From: Candidatus Scatomorpha stercorigallinarum
GTDB taxonomy: Bacteria > Bacillota_A > Clostridia > Oscillospirales > Oscillospiraceae
Assembly (NCBI GenBank): GCA_018713375.1
Contig: DVOV01000110.1
Coordinates: 1-8,719 of the forward strand
Length of the DNA stretch: 8,719 nucleotides
Direction of reading: 5' to 3'
The notes below the pieces were generated by a model. That model saw nothing but the letters and a program-made list of their open reading frames with translations, did no database searches and was not told where the DNA came from. The number at the start of each line of letters is the position of its first letter. Positions within the stretch are counted from its first letter, which is position 1. Both the position numbers and the translations under genes were made by a program. This document shows, piece by piece, positions 5,432 to 8,719 of the stretch.

Positions 5432-6718
5432 ATGGCCTCACCCTTTGTTGACAAGGTAACGATAGACGTCCGCGCCGGGAAGGGCGGGGACGGGGCGGTG
5501 TCCTTCCACCGCGAAAAATATGTTGCGGCCGGCGGGCCGGACGGCGGCGACGGCGGCCGCGGCGGCGACATCGTCTTCAAGGCCGACGACAACATGTCCA
5601 CCCTGATGGACTTCCGCTACAAGCGCAAATTCGTCGCCGGTGACGGCCAGAACGGCCAGGGCAAGCGCTGCTCCGGCAAGGACGGCGAGAGCGTCGTCCT
5701 GCGCGTCCCGCGCGGGACGCTTTTGCGCGACGCAGACAGCGGCGCGATAATGCACGACATGTCCTCCGGCGAGGACTATGTGGCCTGCCGCGGCGGGCGC
5801 GGCGGCTGGGGCAACAAGCAATTCGCCACCCCCACGCGCCAGGTCCCCCGCTTTGCCAAGCCGGGCCTGCCCGGCGAGGCGCACCGCATACTGCTCGAGC
5901 TGAAGCTCCTCGCGGATGTGGGCCTTGTCGGCTTCCCGAACGTCGGCAAGAGCACGCTGCTCTCCGTGGTCTCCAACGCGCACCCGAAGATTGCCAACTA
6001 CCACTTCACAACGCTGTTCCCCAACCTCGGGGTGGTGTATGTGGACGAGCACGTCTCCTTCGTCCTCGCGGACATCCCCGGCATAATCGAGGGCGCGAGC
6101 GAGGGCGCCGGACTCGGGCACGACTTTTTGCGGCACATCGACCGCTGCCGCCTGCTCATCCACCTTGTGGACGTCTCCGGCAGCGAGGGGCGCGACCCGG
6201 TGGAGGATTTCGAGACGATAAACGCCGAGCTCTCGCGCTACAGCCCGGAGCTGGCCTCCCGGCCGCAGCTCGTCGCCGCGAACAAGTGCGACCTGCTGGA
6301 CGACGCCGGGCGCGAAAACCTCGAAAGACTGCGCGCGCACGTGGAGGGCAAGGGCCTGCGGCTATTTGAGATCTCCGCGGCCTCCACCCTGGGCACGCGC
6401 GAGCTGATGCGCGCCGCCGCCGGCGAGCTGGCGCATCTGCCGCCCATCGCGGTGTTCGAGTCGGACTATGTGCCGCCCGCGCCGGAGATAGGCCGCCCCG
6501 AGGACGTGAAGATAACCCACGACGGCCGCACCTGGTACCTCGAGGGCGACTGGCTCGCGCGGCTGGTGGCCACGGTGAACTTCTCCGACTACGAGAGCCG
6601 CATGTACTTCGACCGCAACCTCCGCAGCGCCGGGATTTACGACCGCATGGAGCAGCTCGGCGTCAAGGACGGCGACACGGTCAGCATCTACGACATCGAA
6701 TTTGAATATCAGAGCTGA
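5432..6718 (+). CDS. obgE: GTPase Obg (CgtA), ribosome assembly
   Basis: Obg is an essential GTPase that binds the maturing 50S subunit and links ribosome assembly to GTP/ppGpp levels. The 428-residue product has all three domains. The glycine-rich Obg fold covers about 1-159 (GKGGDGAVSFHREKY at 16-30, GGPDGGDGGRGGD at 34-46). The GTPase domain covers about 160-335: P-loop GFPNVGKST at 167-175, switch I TTLFPNLG at 193-200, DIPG at 214-217, NKCD at 284-287 and SAAS at 315-318. The C-terminal OCT domain covers about 345-428. The start has AGGAG 6 bases upstream. The gene order rplU-rpmA-obgE is common in bacteria. A strong hairpin terminator follows two bases after the stop. Confidence 0.98.
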   Translation: MASPFVDKVTIDVRAGKGGDGAVSFHREKYVAAGGPDGGDGGRGGDIVFKADDNMSTLMDFRYKRKFVAGDGQNGQGKRCSGKDGESVVLRVPRGTLLRDADSGAIMHDMSSGEDYVACRGGRGGWGNKQFATPTRQVPRFAKPGLPGEAHRILLELKLLADVGLVGFPNVGKSTLLSVVSNAHPKIANYHFTTLFPNLGVVYVDEHVSFVLADIPGIIEGASEGAGLGHDFLRHIDRCRLLIHLVDVSGSEGRDPVEDFETINAELSRYSPELASRPQLVAANKCDLLDDAGRENLERLRAHVEGKGLRLFEISAASTLGTRELMRAAAGELAHLPPIAVFESDYVPPAPEIGRPEDVKITHDGRTWYLEGDWLARLVATVNFSDYESRMYFDRNLRSAGIYDRMEQLGVKDGDTVSIYDIEFEYQS

Positions 6719-6719
6719 A

Positions 6720-6755
6720 AAAAGGAAAAAGGCCCGCAGGGGCCTTTTTCCTTTT
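6720..6755 (+). terminator. Intrinsic terminator after obgE
   Basis: AAAAGGAAAAAGGCCC (6720-6735) pairs perfectly over 16 bases with 6740-6755, loop gcag. T residues at 6745-6749 and 6752-6755 are part of the 3' arm. Transcripts of the rplU unit should end here. Confidence 0.92.
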
Positions 6756-6853
6756 CCCCGCGGGTCTTCTCGCTTGGTAGCGTCTTTGCTCACTTATCTT
6801 TATTGGTGTTGATCTTTGAAATGATCGACGCATGGCCCTGTCGTTTTTTGTCC

Positions 6854-6882
6854 TTGACACGCATTTTACATTCTGGTATAAT
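6854..6882 (+). promoter_or_regulatory. Consensus sigma-A promoter of the pyrC-carA unit
   Basis: Both hexamers are perfect: TTGACA (6854-6859) and TATAAT (6877-6882), with an exact 17-base spacer and TGG before the -10. Transcription should start near 6889, about 50 bases before pyrC. So strong a promoter for a biosynthetic operon suggests that control acts afterwards, for example in the leader. Confidence 0.95.
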
Positions 6883-6895
6883 ACATCGAAATGCG

Positions 6896-6915
6896 GCCCG
6901 CGGTTGCGGGCTTTT
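6896..6915 (+). promoter_or_regulatory. Short hairpin with four T in the pyrC leader, possible attenuator
   Basis: GCCCGC (6896-6901) pairs with GCGGGC (6906-6911) across loop ggtt, followed by T at 6912-6915. It sits within about 10 bases of the expected transcription start and 10 bases before the ribosome binding site. No PyrR binding consensus is visible nearby. It could be a weak terminator or a translational switch. Confidence 0.45.
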
Positions 6916-6939
6916 GGCGCGCTTGAAGGGAGGCACAGC

Positions 6940-8205
6940 ATGGATACGTTCGTCATCAAGGGCTGCCGGGCGTTCGTTGCCGGCCGTTTCGTCCCCGCCG
7001 ACGTGGAGGTCTCCGGCGGCGTGGTTTCCCGTTTGGGGCGTGATATCGCCCCCGGCCAGGGCGTTCCTGTTTTTGAATTCGATAACTGTTTCCTTTTTCC
7101 CGGTCTCATTGATGTTCATGTGCATCTTCGAGAGCCGGGATTTTCTTATAAGGAGACGATGGAGAGCGGCACGCTCGCGGCCGCGCGCGGCGGCTTCACC
7201 ACCGTGTGCGCCATGCCCAACCTCGACCCTGTGCCGGACAGCCCCGAGCACCTGGAGGCCGAGCTGGCGGCCATCCGGCGCGGCGCGCTCATCCGCGTGC
7301 TGCCCTACGGGGCGATAACGCGCGGCGAGCGCGGGCAGGAACTGGCCGACATGCGCGCGCTGGCGCCGTATTGCTGCGCCTTTTCGGACGATGGGCGCGG
7401 CGTGCAGAGCGAGGAGATGATGCGCGCGGCCATGCAGCTCGCGGCGGGCCTGGGCAAGATCGTCGCCGCCCACTGCGAGGTGGACAGCCTCTTGCACGGC
7501 GGCTATATTCACGACGGGCGCTACGCCCGCGGGCACGGCCACCGCGGCATAAGCTCCGAGAGCGAGTGGCGCGAGGTGGAGCGCGACTGCCGCCTGGCGC
7601 GGGAGACCGGCTGCAAACTGCACATCTGCCACGTCTCGACGAAGGAGTCGGTTGACATAATACGCAGCGCGAGAGCGCGCGGCGCGGACGTCACGGCGGA
7701 GACGGCGCCGCATTACCTGCTGCTGACGGAGGACGACCTGCAGGAGGACGGGCGCTTCAAGATGAACCCGCCCCTGCGCACGGCGGCGGACCGCGATGCG
7801 CTCATCGAGGGCGTCCTCGACGGGACGATAGGCATGATAGCCACCGACCACGCCCCGCACTCGGCGGAGGAGAAGTCCCGCGGGCTGGAAAAGTCGGCGA
7901 TGGGCGTCGTGGGGCTGGAGACGGCCTTCGCCTCGCTCTACACGGGCCTTGTGCGGCCGGGCGTCATAGCGCTGGAACAGCTCGTGGAGCTGATGAGCCT
8001 CTCCCCCGCCGCGCGCTTCGGGCTCGAGTGCGGCATCGCGGAGGGCGCGCGGGCCGACCTGGCCGTGTTCGGCCCCGATATCACCTGGACGGTGGACCCC
8101 AACGATTTCGCCACCCGCGGCCGGGCCACGCCCTTTGCCGGACGGGTGCTGAACGGAAAATTCCTGATGACAGTCTGTGGAGGTAAGATCGTATGGAAAG
8201 GATGA
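6940..8205 (+). CDS. pyrC: Dihydroorotase (class I)
   Basis: Dihydroorotase closes carbamoyl-aspartate to dihydroorotate, the third step of UMP synthesis. Start chosen at 6940: AAGGGAGG lies 6 bases upstream, while an earlier in-frame start would precede the promoter. The 421-residue length fits the class I enzymes. Metal and catalytic motifs of the amidohydrolase fold are present: DVHVHLREPG at 58-67 (His60, His62), AMPN at 91-94, FSDDGRGV at 148-155 (bridging Asp typical of class I in place of a carbamylated Lys), HCE at 178-180, HICHVSTKES at 228-237 (His231), and ATDHAPH at 301-307 (Asp303). No active-site residue is missing. Its end overlaps carA by 13 bases, so the two are co-translated. 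Codon use shifts from T-ending to strongly G/C-ending near base 7150. Confidence 0.97.
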   Translation: MDTFVIKGCRAFVAGRFVPADVEVSGGVVSRLGRDIAPGQGVPVFEFDNCFLFPGLIDVHVHLREPGFSYKETMESGTLAAARGGFTTVCAMPNLDPVPDSPEHLEAELAAIRRGALIRVLPYGAITRGERGQELADMRALAPYCCAFSDDGRGVQSEEMMRAAMQLAAGLGKIVAAHCEVDSLLHGGYIHDGRYARGHGHRGISSESEWREVERDCRLARETGCKLHICHVSTKESVDIIRSARARGADVTAETAPHYLLLTEDDLQEDGRFKMNPPLRTAADRDALIEGVLDGTIGMIATDHAPHSAEEKSRGLEKSAMGVVGLETAFASLYTGLVRPGVIALEQLVELMSLSPAARFGLECGIAEGARADLAVFGPDITWTVDPNDFATRGRATPFAGRVLNGKFLMTVCGGKIVWKG

Positions 8206-8719
8206 AAAGGCGCCTGGTGCTGGAAAACGGCAGCGTCTATGAGGGCGAGGGCTTCGGCGCGGACGTGGACTGCGTCTGCGAGATCGTGTTCAACACGTCC
8301 ATGGTGGGATATCAGGAGATCGTCTCCGACCCCAGCTACACGGCCCAGGCCGTGGTCATGACCTACCCCGTGATAGGCAACTACGGCATAACGGACGAGG
8401 ACTTTGAGACCCGCACGCCGACTATCGGCGCGCTGATAGTGCGCGATTACAACGACAACCCCTCCAACTTCCGCTACACCAAGACGCTCGACGAGCTGAT
8501 GGTGGAATACGGCATCCCCGGCGTCTCCGGCGTGGACACCCGCCGCCTGACGCGCGAGATACGCGGCGAGGGCAGCCAGAAGGCGCTTATCACCACCCCC
8601 GCCGTGAGCGTGGAGGAGGCCCTTGAGCGCCTGGCCGCCAGCGAGCTGCCTCACGACTCCGTCTCCCGCGTCAGCTGCAAAAAGCGCTGGTACTCCCGCA
8701 CCAGCAACCACACGCACAC
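8193..8719 (+). CDS. carA: Carbamoyl-phosphate synthase small subunit, N-terminal part (3' end outside window)
   Basis: CarA is the glutamine amidotransferase subunit of carbamoyl-phosphate synthetase, which supplies the first pyrimidine (and arginine) precursor. The start at 8193 lies 9 bases after TGGAGG; a second ATG at 8202 is too far away. The 175 complete codons cover the N-terminal CPSase domain: LVLENGSVYEGEGFG at 8-22, FNTSMVGYQEIVSDPSY at 33-49, PVIGNYG at 59-65 and GVDTRRLTREIR at 113-124. The window ends before the glutaminase domain with its catalytic Cys and His, so activity cannot be judged. The family is about 350-380 residues. The 13-base overlap with pyrC implies coupling; carB and other pyr genes may follow beyond the window. 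Confidence 0.96.
   Translation, partial: MERMKRRLVLENGSVYEGEGFGADVDCVCEIVFNTSMVGYQEIVSDPSYTAQAVVMTYPVIGNYGITDEDFETRTPTIGALIVRDYNDNPSNFRYTKTLDELMVEYGIPGVSGVDTRRLTREIRGEGSQKALITTPAVSVEEALERLAASELPHDSVSRVSCKKRWYSRTSNHTH

Noticed and set aside
5438..6340. Long minus-strand frame of 300 codons opposite obgE
   Set aside because: It is an antisense shadow caused by high GC at third codon positions; the plus strand carries a complete, motif-perfect Obg.
6820..6850. Possible extra terminator CGAC...GTCG followed by six T upstream of the pyrC promoter
   Set aside because: The stem is only 4 base pairs with a 10-base loop; the 16-base hairpin at 6720-6755 already ends the obgE transcript.
6790..7860. 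Long minus-strand frame of 356 codons opposite pyrC
   Set aside because: Antisense shadow with low-complexity Ala/Arg/Val composition that crosses the consensus pyrC promoter; no family features.
1..8719. CRISPR arrays, tRNA or rRNA genes, insertion-sequence ends, attachment sites
   Set aside because: No regularly spaced repeats, no cloverleaf with a T-arm consensus, no transposase or integrase and no flanking direct repeats around the 742-4582 block were seen by eye.

Overview
The window reads as a chromosomal segment from a high-GC member of the Clostridia, probably an Oscillospiraceae/Ruminococcaceae-type gut anaerobe. This is inferred from the protein style of acetate kinase, L21, L27, Obg, dihydroorotase and CarA, from AGGAGG-type ribosome binding sites, and from sigma-A promoters with clean -35/-10 hexamers and extended -10 TG motifs. 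No rRNA, tRNA, CRISPR array, transposase or phage gene is visible.

Layout. (1) 1-743: the C-terminal 230 codons of acetate kinase (ackA), ended by a terminator that works in both directions. (2) 742-3340: five leftward genes in an apparent operon (secreted 231 aa, four-helix membrane 176 aa, membrane-anchored 153 aa, membrane-anchored 150 aa, small 52 aa), none of known function. (3) 3312-3379: a compact divergent promoter region with inverted repeats. (4) 3407-4582: a rightward operon of a PadR-family repressor, a DUF6120-like single-pass protein and a secreted 152 aa protein, closed by a long perfect hairpin. (5) 4650-6755: a strong promoter, a structured leader, rplU (L21), rpmA (L27), an internal terminator, obgE and its terminator. 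(6) 6854-8719: a promoter with perfect consensus hexamers, a short leader with a hairpin, pyrC (dihydroorotase) and the start of carA (carbamoyl-phosphate synthase small subunit), overlapping by 13 bases.

The flanks are housekeeping: acetate/ATP generation, ribosome assembly (Obg acts on the 50S subunit that contains L21 and L27), and early pyrimidine synthesis. The accessory part is the 742-4582 block. There a PadR-type regulator is divergent from an operon made almost entirely of membrane and exported proteins, so a PadR-controlled envelope module is the best candidate for an undescribed system. Its function cannot be read from the sequence. A second notable point is that L27 lacks the N-terminal extension usual in Firmicutes and the gene for the protease that removes it (prp/ysxB) is absent from its normal place between rplU and rpmA.
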